From the NCBI RefSeq assembly GCF_043555885.1, contig NZ_JBIGHX010000004.1:186001-250000 (forward strand): 64,000 nt of DNA, written 5' to 3'. The notes beneath the pieces were generated by a model. The model did not search any database. It saw only the letters and a program-made list of their open reading frames with translations, and was not told the origin of the DNA. Made by a program: the position numbers and the translations under genes. This document shows, in pieces, positions 50,868 through 60,105 of this stretch. How positions within the stretch are numbered: position 1 is the stretch's first letter; each line of letters starts with the position of its first letter. The stretch is from Pelomonas lactea (GTDB lineage: Bacteria; Pseudomonadota; Gammaproteobacteria; Burkholderiales; Burkholderiaceae_C).

Positions 50868-51239
50868 ATGAAGCTGCCCGTGTCGCTGTTCGTCGTTGTC
50901 GCCCTGGCGTGGGGCGGGTCCTGGGCCTGGCGCAGCCATGTGTCGGCACGGGACGGCGAACGGCTGGCGGCGCGGGTGAAGCCCGGCGACATCCGCATGA
51001 TCTCGTCGCAGAGCTGCGGCTGGTGCACCGCCGCGCGGCGCTGGATGACGGCAGAGGGCATTCCGTTCCAGGAATGCTTCCTGGAGCGCGATGCGCAGTG
51101 CCGTGCGGACTATCTGGCCCGCGGCGGCCTCGGCACGCCCACGCTGGTCGTGCGCGGGCACACGGTGCTGGGTTTCGACCGCGCGCGCCTGCTGCAATTG
51201 ATGGACGACGAACAGGCCGAGCCGAGTCGGCAGCGCTGA
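50868..51239 (+). CDS. Glutaredoxin-like exported protein
   Basis: A 123-residue protein with an N-terminal signal or anchor (VSLFVVVALAWGGSWAWR) and a glutaredoxin/thioredoxin-fold domain whose CxxC is SQSCGWCTAAR near 50. LGTPTLVVRGHTVLGFDRARLLQLMDD is the usual cis-Pro and C-terminal part. It likely acts as a periplasmic thiol-disulfide protein. The stop codon lies in the right end of a 23-base arm of a long inverted repeat. Confidence 0.85.
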   Translation: MKLPVSLFVVVALAWGGSWAWRSHVSARDGERLAARVKPGDIRMISSQSCGWCTAARRWMTAEGIPFQECFLERDAQCRADYLARGGLGTPTLVVRGHTVLGFDRARLLQLMDDEQAEPSRQR

Positions 51240-51267
51240 CTCAGCAGCGCTGGCGACTCGGCTCGGC
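51216..51267. repeat. 23-bp near-perfect inverted repeat across a stop codon
   Basis: The arm 51216-51238 is repeated inverted at 51245-51267 with 22 of 23 matches, around a six-base loop ACTCAG. The left arm is coding sequence of the glutaredoxin-like gene. The right arm is after the stop. There is no T run after it. Confidence 0.75.
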
Positions 51268-51310
51268 AACGGTGGAAAGAGGCGTCGTTCGCATGGAGTT
51301 GACGCCCGGC

Positions 51311-51550
51311 TCAGATGCGCTTGGTGGCGGGCTTGGCGGCGGCCAGCGTGGTGTTGCGCAGCAGCGTGGCTTCGCTGTAGCCGGTCACGACGACGCGCGG
51401 CAGCTGTGCGACTTCACGGACGGCCTTGCCGGTGACGACGACGCGTTCCAGCTTGACGGTGGGCTGCGGCGCGGCCTGGGCGGCGAAGGCGAAGGTCAGG
51501 GCAGCGGCGGCGCCGAGGACAGCGGTGAAGAGGGTGTCTTGCAGGTTCAT
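51311..51550 (-). CDS. Small exported protein with two VVVTG motifs (79 aa)
   Basis: A 79-residue protein with a signal peptide (ALTFAFAAQAAPQP, about residues 13-28) and two copies of R-VVVTG (ERVVVTGKAV and PRVVVTGYS) 17 residues apart. VVVTG is the sequence at the plug start of TonB-dependent receptors (compare LDTVVVTGIRAS in the receptor at 4267), where it follows the TonB box. The C-terminus is basic (KPATKRI). CGGAG stands ahead of the ATG. I know no named family. Function unknown. Confidence 0.7.
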   Translation of the reverse strand: MNLQDTLFTAVLGAAAALTFAFAAQAAPQPTVKLERVVVTGKAVREVAQLPRVVVTGYSEATLLRNTTLAAAKPATKRI

Positions 51551-51708
51551 GATGGACTCCGTTTCGGTGGGTTTCGAACCGCGTGATTGCTGGTTCGATG
51601 GAGTCAGTTTCGTCATCGCGGCGGCCCGGTTCCAGGCGTCTGCGATCAAGCGCGGGCGCCGCTGGATGAACTGCAGAAAGCCCGGACGAGCTGCGGTAAA
51701 CCCGAGGG

Positions 51709-52344
51709 TCAGTCCAGCTGCAGCCCCAGCCGTGCCAGCTCGCCGCGCCCCTGGCGCACCAGCACGGGCTCCTCGCCCTGGCTGAGGTCCAGCACCGTGG
51801 TCGGCTGGGCCGGGCAGGCGCCGGCGTCCAGCACGAAGGCGAGCTGGCGGTCCAGCCGGTCGCAGACGTCGGCGGCATCGTTCATCGGCTCGCTGTCGCC
51901 CGGTGGGATCAGCGTCGTGGACAGCAGCGGCTCGCCCAGCAGCGCCAGCAGGTCCTGCGTGACGCGGTGCTCCGGCACGCGCAGCCCGATGGTGCGGCGG
52001 CTGGGGTGCGAGAGCCGCCGCGGAACTTCCTTGGTGGCCGGCAGGATGAAGGTGTAGGCGCCGGGCGTGGCCAGCTTCAGCAGCCGGTACTGGCGGTTGT
52101 CCACCATCGCGTAGGTGGCCAGCTCCGACAGGTCGCGGCACAGCAGCGTCAGGTGGTGCTTGTCGTCCACACCGCGCACGCGGCGCAGCGCCTCGGCGGC
52201 GGCCTTGTCGTTGAGGTGGCAGACGAAGGCGTAGCTGGAGTCGGTGGGCACGGCGCCGATGCCACCGGCCTGCAGCATCTGCACGCACTGGCGCAGGAAG
52301 CGCGGCTGCGGGTTGTCGGGGTGAACTTCGAAGAGCTGGGCCAC
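51709..52344 (-). CDS. L-threonylcarbamoyladenylate synthase-type protein (YciO/Sua5)
   Basis: A 211-residue YrdC/Sua5-fold protein: GGIGAVPTDSSYAFVCHLNDKAAAEALRRVRGVD is the nucleotide-binding start, with KHHLTLLCRDL and PGAYTFILPATKEVPRRL after it. The pattern is that of YciO, a paralogue of TsaC that has weaker threonylcarbamoyl-AMP activity. Whether this is the main TsaC is not decided. It has no added Sua5 C-terminal domain. Confidence 0.88.
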   Translation of the reverse strand: MAQLFEVHPDNPQPRFLRQCVQMLQAGGIGAVPTDSSYAFVCHLNDKAAAEALRRVRGVDDKHHLTLLCRDLSELATYAMVDNRQYRLLKLATPGAYTFILPATKEVPRRLSHPSRRTIGLRVPEHRVTQDLLALLGEPLLSTTLIPPGDSEPMNDAADVCDRLDRQLAFVLDAGACPAQPTTVLDLSQGEEPVLVRQGRGELARLGLQLD

Positions 52345-52539
52345 GCGTGCATGCTACAGGCGCCGTGGGGGCGGAGGCGCGTTGCGCGGTGTCGGCCGGC
52401 TTTACATCGGGTGTGGCGCCCGTGGCGGGCCGTCAGCGGCGCGGACGCCGTTTCTCCCATGGCGGCCATCGCCTGCGGCGGTGGATGGTCTGGAATTTGC
52501 GTAGGCCCTGAGACATCGCCACTCGCCGGGAGAACCGAC

Positions 52540-53589
52540 ATGAAGCTGTTGCGAGTTCTGGGCCTTCGCGCCATTGCCTGTGCGGCCCTGCTGTCTTCCG
52601 TGGCTTCGGCGCAGGCCGGCGTCGTCTTCGGTATGGACGCCACGGGCCTGACCGGCGGCATCTACCGCTGGGACGCGGCCGCCCGCACGATCAGTGGCAA
52701 CGAGCGCTCGCTGGACGGTGGCCTGCGCTATTCGCTGTCCGGCGGATCGTTCGAGGCCTTTCGCGACAGCTTCTCCTGGTCCGGCGGGCCGCCGTCCGTC
52801 GCGGCCTTCACGCAGGCCATCCAGGATTCCTTTGCGGCCTGGACGTCGGTGGACCCCGTGAGTCACCTGGGCACGTCACTCAGTTTCGTGGCCGACCTCG
52901 GCACGGCCGTGCAGGGCGTGACCGGCGGCGGCATCAACATCAACGGTGCCGAGATCGACCTCATCGCGACGACGGACGCGTTTTTCTGGAATCCGGGCAA
53001 CACCGGCCGGCAGGCGGAGACCTGGTTCAACGGCATCAACTCGCCGGTGACGCTGACCTCGGGCGTGGCGAACTATGCCGATTCGCGCGCCATCTCGGGC
53101 GTGGACCTCTACATCAACAGCAACAGCGGCGCGCTGTACAACCTGGACCTGTTCCGCCGCCTGCTGACCCACGAGATCGGCCACGCGTTGGGCCTGGGCG
53201 ACGTCGAGCACGAGATCAACCCCGGCGACTTCATCGACGACAACTTCAGTGCCGGCGACCCTGTCGGCACGCTGAACAACTCCTGGGCGCTGCTGGTCGA
53301 CCCGCTGGACCCGTCCGGCTCGGCGGGCCTGCAGCGCTACGGCATCGGCGACGGCACGACCCAGCTCGCGGGTGTCAATCTGCTGATGGAGTCGCGCGGC
53401 CTGGGCATCAGCGCCGGCAATCCGGTCACCAACCCGGTGCCGCTGGGCAACGACGAGTACGGCACGCGTCAGTTCCTCTACCCGCAGCTGCTGGCCGCGG
53501 ACAACGATCTGCCGGAGCCGGGCTCGCTGGCCCTGGCCGCGATCGCGCTGGTGGGCCTGCGCGCCGTGCGGCGGCGCCGCACCGGCTGA
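52540..53589 (+). CDS. PEP-CTERM sorted metalloprotease-like protein
   Basis: A 349-residue exported protein. The signal peptide ends near AQAG (about residue 27). A metzincin-type zinc motif HEIGHALGLGDVEH is near 209-222. The C-terminus has the PEP-CTERM sorting signal: DLPEPGSLALAAIALVGLRAVRRRR, with a Pro-Glu-Pro, a hydrophobic helix and an Arg-rich tail. EpsH/exosortase would cut and anchor it; no exosortase gene is in the window. A reprolysin/matrixin-like surface protease role is inferred. GGGAGA precedes the ATG. Confidence 0.9.
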   Translation: MKLLRVLGLRAIACAALLSSVASAQAGVVFGMDATGLTGGIYRWDAAARTISGNERSLDGGLRYSLSGGSFEAFRDSFSWSGGPPSVAAFTQAIQDSFAAWTSVDPVSHLGTSLSFVADLGTAVQGVTGGGININGAEIDLIATTDAFFWNPGNTGRQAETWFNGINSPVTLTSGVANYADSRAISGVDLYINSNSGALYNLDLFRRLLTHEIGHALGLGDVEHEINPGDFIDDNFSAGDPVGTLNNSWALLVDPLDPSGSAGLQRYGIGDGTTQLAGVNLLMESRGLGISAGNPVTNPVPLGNDEYGTRQFLYPQLLAADNDLPEPGSLALAAIALVGLRAVRRRRTG

Positions 53590-53596
53590 GCGAGGT

Positions 53597-54466
53597 TCAG
53601 CCGGCGTGGTGGATGCGGCCCTGCAGCGCCTGCCACACCGGCGTCAGCCGGCCCGCCAGCGGCGGCAGCGCGCCCAGGTCGATGCGGCTCTCCTCGGGGC
53701 AGTGGAAGTCAGAGCCGCGTGACGCCAGCAGGCCGAACTCGACGGCCGTGTCGGCGTACTCCTGGAACTCGGCCGGCGTGTGGCTGCCGGTGACGACCTC
53801 GATGCCGCGGCCGCCGTGGGCAATGAACTCGGTGATGAGCGCGTATTCCTCGGTGGGCGTGAAGTCGTAGCGGCCCGGGTGGGCGATGACGGCCACGCCG
53901 CCGGCGCGCGTGATCCAGCCCACCGCATCCCTCAGCGCCGCCCACTTGTGCGGCACGAAACCCGGCTTGCCTTCGGTCAGGAAGCGGCGGAACACCTCGG
54001 GCACGTCGGCGCAGTGGCCGGCGTCGACGAGGAAGCGCGCGAAGTGGGTGCGCGAGATCAGGTCGGGGTTGCCCACGTACTTCAGCGCGCCTTCGAAGGC
54101 GCCGGGGATGCCGGCTGCGGCCAGGCTGGCGGCCATCTCGCGGGCGCGCGGCTCGCGGCCGCCGCGGGTGGCCTTGAGGCCCTCGATCATCTCGGGGGCC
54201 TCATGGTCGAAGCCCAGGCCCACGATGTGCACGACGCGGCCGGCGAAGCTGACCGAGATCTCGGTGCCGGTCAGGTAGGCCAGCCCGTTGGCCTTGGCCG
54301 CCGCGATGGCGCGGGCCTGGCCGCCGATCTCGTCATGGTCGGTCAGCGACCACAGCTGCACGCCGGCGGCCTTGGCACGTTCGGCCAGTGCCTCGGGCGT
54401 CAGCGTGCCGTCCGAGATGACGGAGTGGCAGTGCAGGTCGGCGTTGAGGCTGGCGTCGAGGTTCAC
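53597..54466 (-). CDS. PHP domain phosphoesterase (3',5'-nucleoside bisphosphate phosphatase-like)
   Basis: A 289-residue PHP protein like RnaAM/YciV. The metal ligands are visible: DLHCHSVISDG, LTDHDEIGG, TGTEISV, VVHIVGLG, AHPGRYD and RGSDFHCPEE. In E. coli, RNase AM dephosphorylates pAp and trims short RNA 5' ends. It starts at a GTG (54466) and lies 22 bases after the chemotaxis receptor gene in the same run of three genes. There is no clear reason for a chemotaxis link. Confidence 0.9.
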   Translation of the reverse strand: MNLDASLNADLHCHSVISDGTLTPEALAERAKAAGVQLWSLTDHDEIGGQARAIAAAKANGLAYLTGTEISVSFAGRVVHIVGLGFDHEAPEMIEGLKATRGGREPRAREMAASLAAAGIPGAFEGALKYVGNPDLISRTHFARFLVDAGHCADVPEVFRRFLTEGKPGFVPHKWAALRDAVGWITRAGGVAVIAHPGRYDFTPTEEYALITEFIAHGGRGIEVVTGSHTPAEFQEYADTAVEFGLLASRGSDFHCPEESRIDLGALPPLAGRLTPVWQALQGRIHHAG

Positions 54467-54488
54467 GCCCTGATTGTGTCAGCCCGGG

Positions 54489-56399
54489 TCAGAGCCGGAA
54501 CGCGTTGACGGTTTCGTCCATGCCCTGCGCCTGGGCTCTCAGGCTGTCGGCCGACGCCGCGGCCTGTTCGACGAGCGCGGCGTTCTGCTGCGTCATCGCG
54601 TCGATGGCGCGCACGGCCTCGCCCACTTCGGTGGCCTGCTCGGATTCGTCGTGCGTCTGCTGGGCCATGCGGTGGATGAGGGCCCCCATGTCGTTCACCT
54701 GGCCCAGGATGGCGTCGACCGCGCTGCCGGCCTGGGCGGCCAGCGCGGTGCCTGCGTCCACCCGCTCGAAGGATTGCTGGATCAGCGATTTGATCTCGCG
54801 CGCAGCGTCGGCGCTGCGTTGCGCCAGCGCGCGCACCTCGCTGGCCACGACGGCGAAGCCGCGGCCGGCGTCGCCGGCGCGCGCCGCCTCGACGGCAGCG
54901 TTCAGCGCCAGGATGTTGGTCTGGAACGCGATGCCGTCGATGAGCCCCGTGATGTCGGCGATGCGGCGGCTGTCCTCGGCCATGCCCAGCATGTTGCGCA
55001 CGACCTCGGCGACGACGCGTCCGCCCTGTGTCGCGACATCAGCGGTCGAGCCGGCCAGCGCCTCGGCGCGGCGCGTGGCGTCGCGGCTGTGCCGGACGGC
55101 GTCGGTCAGCAACTGCACATGCGCCGCCGTCTGCTGAAGCCTGGCCGCCGCTTCCTCGGTGCGCTGGGCCAGGTCCTGGTTGCCGGTGGCGATCTCTCGC
55201 GCGGCGGTGCGGATGCCGCCGGCATCGCCGTGAATGCGCTCGACCAGGCCGCGCAGGCGTTGCTGCATGTGGCCCAGGGCCGTCAGCACGCGGCCGAGCT
55301 CGTCGGCGCGGCCCGGCGGTACGGGTTCGCTGAGGTCGCCGGCGGCGATTCGCTCCGTCGCGGCCACCATCTGGCGCACCGGCTCCAGCAACTGCCGGAT
55401 GGCGCGCACCATCAGCCACAGCAGAGTTGCCAGCACGGCGGGCAACAGCACCATCAGCGCGTTGCGGCGGTGAGCAGCACGCTCGGCGCGTGACGACAGG
55501 CCGGCGTCCAGCGCCTGCATGACCTGGGCGCTGAGCCGGGCCTGCAGCGAGCCTGCGTCGGCGAGCTTGCCGGCCAGCTGGTCCAGCGGGTAGTTCACGT
55601 CGCGGGCGGCGGCGTCCAGCGTCTGGTCGACTTGTTCGCGCTGCACGCGCGCAGCGTCCAGCAGCGGCGCGAGGCGCTGGTTCAGCTCGGCGTCGTCGGC
55701 CTGCAGCGCCAGCCGCAGGCTCTGCTGCATCTGTGCGGCTTGCTCGCGGTAGCGGGTGTGGGCGGTGGACATGCGCGCCGGGTCGTCCACGGCCGCGGCC
55801 CGGGCCAGCGCGGCCAGCTCGGACAGCGCGTCCTGCACGCGCGGCGCGGCCTGGAGCCCGGCATCGATGGCGAAGCGCGAGGCGGCGTCGGCGTCCAGCA
55901 GCAGGCCGGCCCCGGCGTTCAGCTCATCGATGGCCACGAAGACGGCGTCGGCGAGCGCGGACTGCGCAGACAGCAGGCGCGGCACGTCCAGCGGGCCCTC
56001 GGCCACGGCCTGGGCCAGCGCGGCTTGCCGCGTGCGCAGCGTGACGAGGTGCGCGCGCTGGCTGGCCGCCAGGGGCGCCGGCAGGCCGTGGGCCAGCGCG
56101 GCGTCCAGCGCTGCCAGGGCGGCCTGCACGGCCTGGGTGGCGGCCACGGCCTGCGGCCGGCCGTCGGGCCGGGTCGACAGCGCCTCGGCGGCCAGCCCGC
56201 GCTGGTCTTGCAGCCGGGCCAGCAGGGATTGCCAGGCCTGGTTGACGGGCAGCGCGTGGTGCTGCTGGGTGGCGGTGTCGAGCTGGGTGGCGTAGCCGCG
56301 CAGCAGCATGACGCCTGGCAGGGCGCCCAGCAGCAGTGACAGGCAGGCGACGACGGCGAGCCGCGTGCGCAGGCTCCAGGGTTGGGTGAGGTACTGCAT
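54489..56399 (-). CDS. Methyl-accepting chemotaxis protein
   Basis: A 636-residue receptor. A transmembrane helix (about 13-33), a periplasmic helical region (about 40-310; nitrate/nitrite-sensing-like) and a second helix (about 312-332) precede a HAMP domain (about 335-388). The signalling domain has the highly conserved tip AARAGDAGRGFAVVASEVRALAQRSADAAREIKSLI, written here as residues ~510-545. It transmits a ligand signal to CheA/CheW. The ligand is unknown. It lies downstream of an EAL/GGDEF protein in the same transcript direction. Confidence 0.94.
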   Translation of the reverse strand: MQYLTQPWSLRTRLAVVACLSLLLGALPGVMLLRGYATQLDTATQQHHALPVNQAWQSLLARLQDQRGLAAEALSTRPDGRPQAVAATQAVQAALAALDAALAHGLPAPLAASQRAHLVTLRTRQAALAQAVAEGPLDVPRLLSAQSALADAVFVAIDELNAGAGLLLDADAASRFAIDAGLQAAPRVQDALSELAALARAAAVDDPARMSTAHTRYREQAAQMQQSLRLALQADDAELNQRLAPLLDAARVQREQVDQTLDAAARDVNYPLDQLAGKLADAGSLQARLSAQVMQALDAGLSSRAERAAHRRNALMVLLPAVLATLLWLMVRAIRQLLEPVRQMVAATERIAAGDLSEPVPPGRADELGRVLTALGHMQQRLRGLVERIHGDAGGIRTAAREIATGNQDLAQRTEEAAARLQQTAAHVQLLTDAVRHSRDATRRAEALAGSTADVATQGGRVVAEVVRNMLGMAEDSRRIADITGLIDGIAFQTNILALNAAVEAARAGDAGRGFAVVASEVRALAQRSADAAREIKSLIQQSFERVDAGTALAAQAGSAVDAILGQVNDMGALIHRMAQQTHDESEQATEVGEAVRAIDAMTQQNAALVEQAAASADSLRAQAQGMDETVNAFRL

Positions 56400-56441
56400 G
56401 GCGTGGGGTGAGGGGCGGCGGTGCGCGCCCCGGATGACGAA

Positions 56442-58256
56442 TCAGGCCGCCAGCAGCGCGCGCGCTGGCGTGCGGCGGTCGACGAAGAAGCGGCTGCCGC
56501 CGGCGCGGCCCTTGGCCACGCGCTTGGGCTCGGCGAGGGCGGCGCTCAGCGCCCGGGCGCTGTCGTAGCTGCCCGGCACGTGCAGCACGGCGCCTGCGGA
56601 GAAGGTGGGCAGCGGGTGGAAGCTGGGCTGGTTCTGGCGGTTCAGCGTCACGTAGCCGCCGGCGGCCAGGTGCTCGGCCGAGAAGAAGCTGCGCACGCCG
56701 GCGTCGAAGGCCTCGCAGATGCGCGTGAGCCGCGCCTCCCAGTCGGCGCTGCCCAGCACCATGACGAAGTCGTCGCCGCCGATGTGGCCCACGAAATCCA
56801 GCTGCGGGTCGGCGGCCTGCGTCAGCACGCGTGCAGCGAGGCGGATGATGTCGTCGCCGATGCGGTAGCCGTAGACGTCGTTGAACGGCTTGAAGTGGTC
56901 GATGTCCCACACCGCCGCGGCGAAGGTCTCGCCGGCCTCGATGAGTCGGTCCAGGTGGTGGTCGATGGGCACGTTGCCGGGCAAGAGTGTGAGCGGGTTG
57001 GCGTAGCGAGCGGCGTGCACCTGCAGGTCGGACACGGCCTTGAGCAGGTCGGAGCTGCGGCCCGAACCGAAGTAGGCGCCGTCGCGGGTGACGATGAAGC
57101 CATCCATCAGCAGCCGCTCGTCGAGGTTGGCCAGGCCGTCGCTCATCGCACGCAGCGGCGTGGAGACGTCGAACACCAGCGGGTGCGTATCCATCAGCTC
57201 GACGCAGCTGCGCTTGTCGAAGATGTCCATGAAGTAGCGCTCGGTGCTGCGCTTGAGCACGTGCAGCGAGCGCAGCACGCCGATGGGACGCTGCTGGTCG
57301 TCCAGCACGGGGATGGCGAGCAGTTGGTCGTCGCCGTGGAACAGGTCGACGACGCGCCGGCAGTTGCTGGCAGGCGTGACGGTGAGGGCGCGCCGGGCCA
57401 GCTGCGCGGCGCTGGTGATGGCGCCCTGCGACAGCGGCAGCGCCAGGTCGTTCTGCAGCAGCCGCGGCTGGGCGCCGGTGGCCAGCCGGCCGCTCCACTG
57501 CGCGCTCAGCGTGGCGCGCGGCGTGGCGCTGGGGCGGGCGAACAGGTAGCCCTGGCAGATGGACAGGCCCAGCCGGCGCAGCACGTCGAGATCCGGCTCC
57601 TGTTCCAGCCCCTCGGCAACGACCTCGCAGCCGCTGGTGACGGCCATCTCGACGATGGAGCGCACGAACTGCTGCTTCAGCGGCTCCTGCGCGATGCCGT
57701 CGATGAAGTGTCGGTCGATCTTGACGAAGTCGGGCCGCATCTGCATCCAGCGCCGCAGCGACGCGAAGCCTTCGCCCAGGTCGTCCAGTGCGACGCGAAA
57801 GCCCCGTTCGCGCAGCGCCTGCAGCGCGTCGTCCAGCCGCGCCAGGTCCTCGATGGGGCGGGTCTCGGTCAGCTCGATGACGACGCGTGACGTCGGCAGC
57901 CCCAGCTCCGACAGCTCCGCGGCCAGCAGCCCGGCGTGCTCACGGGCGTGCAGCAGCGTGTCGGCCGTCACGTTGAGGAACAGCTGGCCCGGCAGGCCCA
58001 GCTCACGGAAGCGCTGGATGGCGCGCTGGACGATGAGGTGCTCCAGCTGCACCAGGCGGCCCAGGCGGGCGGCGGCCTCGAACAGCACCAGCGGCGAATG
58101 CAGCGGCCCGTTGGCCGGCCCGCGCGTCAGCGCCTCGAAGCCGTAGATCTCGGCGCGGTCGATGGCGACCAGCGGCTGGAAGTGAATGTCGAAACTGCGC
58201 CGCTCGATCAGCTGATCGAGCGCGTCGGCAAGAGGGTCGGGCGCGTGGTCGCGCAT
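56442..58256 (-). CDS. EAL-CBS-GGDEF protein
   Basis: A 604-residue cytosolic protein with an EAL domain (about 10-250), a CBS pair (about 275-400) and a GGDEF domain (about 425-590). EAL ligands are all present: EALTR, LNVT, VIELTE, ALDDLGEGF, KIDRHFI, VAEGLEQ and CQGYLFARP. The phosphodiesterase is therefore likely active. The GGDEF domain reads IGGDDF near 489 instead of GG(D/E)EF, so cyclase activity is doubtful and it may serve as a GTP sensor. The gene is first of the run with the chemotaxis receptor and the PHP protein. Confidence 0.9.
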   Translation of the reverse strand: MRDHAPDPLADALDQLIERRSFDIHFQPLVAIDRAEIYGFEALTRGPANGPLHSPLVLFEAAARLGRLVQLEHLIVQRAIQRFRELGLPGQLFLNVTADTLLHAREHAGLLAAELSELGLPTSRVVIELTETRPIEDLARLDDALQALRERGFRVALDDLGEGFASLRRWMQMRPDFVKIDRHFIDGIAQEPLKQQFVRSIVEMAVTSGCEVVAEGLEQEPDLDVLRRLGLSICQGYLFARPSATPRATLSAQWSGRLATGAQPRLLQNDLALPLSQGAITSAAQLARRALTVTPASNCRRVVDLFHGDDQLLAIPVLDDQQRPIGVLRSLHVLKRSTERYFMDIFDKRSCVELMDTHPLVFDVSTPLRAMSDGLANLDERLLMDGFIVTRDGAYFGSGRSSDLLKAVSDLQVHAARYANPLTLLPGNVPIDHHLDRLIEAGETFAAAVWDIDHFKPFNDVYGYRIGDDIIRLAARVLTQAADPQLDFVGHIGGDDFVMVLGSADWEARLTRICEAFDAGVRSFFSAEHLAAGGYVTLNRQNQPSFHPLPTFSAGAVLHVPGSYDSARALSAALAEPKRVAKGRAGGSRFFVDRRTPARALLAA

Positions 58257-58380
58257 GCAGGGCTCCGGGGTCGGCCGCCGGCCCGAGACATCCGGGCCTG
58301 GCTGGCGGACCGGATTCTTGAAACACCTTGTGACACTCGGGTGACGTGGGCGGGCGACGCGGGCGCGCCTGCCAACTCCG

Positions 58381-60105
58381 TCACGGCTGCGCGGCTTCGA
58401 TCACGTACTGCACGCGCTGTTGCCCCTGCCATTCATCGAGGCTGAGGCGGTAGGCCAGCACCACGCGCTCGGGCAGCATGTCCACATGGTTGAACCAGAT
58501 GCCGTCGATGAGCTTGCCGGCCTGGCGCAGCCGCAGCTTCAGGTGCTTCTCGCCCACCAGGCGCTGCGAGATCAGCTCGAAGCGGTCGCAGAACACCGGC
58601 GGCTCGAAGCCCTGGCCCCACACCTGCGCGTCCAGCAGCCGCGCGGTTGCGGGCGTGGCGTCGTCCGGCGGCAGCGTGCCGTCGTGGCGCAGCGTGCGGG
58701 TCAGGTCCTGTTCGTTGAGCCACTCCTCGGCGACGCGAGCGAGCGCCAGCGCGAAGCGGTTCACATCGTCCACCGCCAGCGTCGCGCCGGCCGCCATCGC
58801 GTGGCCGCCGAACTTGGCGAGCAGGTCGGGCTCGCGCTTGGCGACGAGGTCCAGCGCATCGCGCAGGTGAAAGCCCGGGATGGAGCGGCCCGAGCCCTTG
58901 AGATGCCCGTCGGCGCCGCGCGCGAACACGAAGGTGGGGCGATGCACGCGGTCCTTGATGCGCGACGCGACGATGCCGACGACGCCCTCGTGGAAGTCGG
59001 CGTCGAACAGCGCCACGGCCGGCGGCAGCTCGCCCTGCAGCGCCTCGACGAGGCCGTCCAGCCGCGCCTCGGCCATCTCGCGCATGCCGGCCTCGATGTC
59101 GCGGCGCTCGCGGTTGATGCTGTCCAGCTGCGTGGCCAGCGCCAGCGCGCGCTCGGGGTCGTCGGTGGTCAGCGCCTCGATGCCCAGCGTCATGTCGGAC
59201 AGCCGGCCGGCCGCGTTGATGCGCGGGCCCAGCGCGAAGCCGAGGTCGAATCCCTGGGCCTTGCTGGCGTCGCGCTTGGACGCGCTGAACAGCGCCATCA
59301 CGCCCGGCTGCGCGCGGCCGGCGCGCATGCGCTTCAAGCCCTGCGCGACGAGGCGGCGGTTGTTGGCGTCGAGCTTGACGACGTCGGCCACCGTGCCCAG
59401 CGCCACGAGGTCCAGCAGGCCATCCAGCCGCGGCACCTCTGTGAACGCACCGCGCGCGCGCAGCTCGGCGCGCAGGCCCATCAGCACGTAGAAGGCCACG
59501 CCCACGCCGGCCAGCGACTTGCTCGCGAACGTGCAGCCGGGCTGGTTGGGGTTGACGATCGCCTCGGCCTCGGGGACGACGACCGCGCCGTCGACGAGTG
59601 CGGGCAGGTGGTGGTCGGTCACCAGTACCTTCAGTCCTTGCGCCCGTGCATGGGCCACGCCGGCCAGGCTGGCGATGCCGTTGTCCACGGTGACCAGCAG
59701 CTGCGGTTGCTGCTCCAGCGCCAGGTCGACGATGGTGGGCGTGAGGCCGTAGCCGTGGACGGCGCGGTCGGGCACCACGTAGCCCAGCTGCTGCGGCTGC
59801 GCGCCCAGCAGGCGCAGGCCGCGCAGCATGACGGCGCAGGCGGTGGCGCCGTCGCAGTCGTAGTCGGCCACGATGACGAGGCGCTCGCCGCGCTGGATCG
59901 TGTCGGCCAGCAGCGCCGATGCCTCGGGCAGGCCCTTGAGGCCGCTGGGCGGCAGCAGCTGGGCCAGGTTCTCGTCCAGCTCCGCCGCGTCGCGCACGCC
60001 GCGCGCGGCCAGCAGCCGGGCCAGCAGCGGGGCCACGCCGGCCTGCTCCAGCGCCCAGGCCGTGCGCGGGTTCACCTCGCGCTCGATCAGTCGCGGCGAG
60101 TTCAC
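58381..60105 (-). CDS. recJ: Single-stranded-DNA exonuclease RecJ
   Basis: A 574-residue 5'-3' exonuclease of recombination and mismatch repair. Motifs are VADYDCDGATA (DHH motif I, about 76-86), LLVTVDNGI, VTDHHLP (motif III, near 160), the DHHA1 domain (DFHEGVVGIVASRIKDR, FGGHAMAAGATL) and an OB-like C-terminal part. I start at the GTG at 60105, which overlaps the stop of the gene before it (GTGA). The length is normal for RecJ (577 in E. coli). Confidence 0.95.
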   Translation of the reverse strand: MNSPRLIEREVNPRTAWALEQAGVAPLLARLLAARGVRDAAELDENLAQLLPPSGLKGLPEASALLADTIQRGERLVIVADYDCDGATACAVMLRGLRLLGAQPQQLGYVVPDRAVHGYGLTPTIVDLALEQQPQLLVTVDNGIASLAGVAHARAQGLKVLVTDHHLPALVDGAVVVPEAEAIVNPNQPGCTFASKSLAGVGVAFYVLMGLRAELRARGAFTEVPRLDGLLDLVALGTVADVVKLDANNRRLVAQGLKRMRAGRAQPGVMALFSASKRDASKAQGFDLGFALGPRINAAGRLSDMTLGIEALTTDDPERALALATQLDSINRERRDIEAGMREMAEARLDGLVEALQGELPPAVALFDADFHEGVVGIVASRIKDRVHRPTFVFARGADGHLKGSGRSIPGFHLRDALDLVAKREPDLLAKFGGHAMAAGATLAVDDVNRFALALARVAEEWLNEQDLTRTLRHDGTLPPDDATPATARLLDAQVWGQGFEPPVFCDRFELISQRLVGEKHLKLRLRQAGKLIDGIWFNHVDMLPERVVLAYRLSLDEWQGQQRVQYVIEAAQP

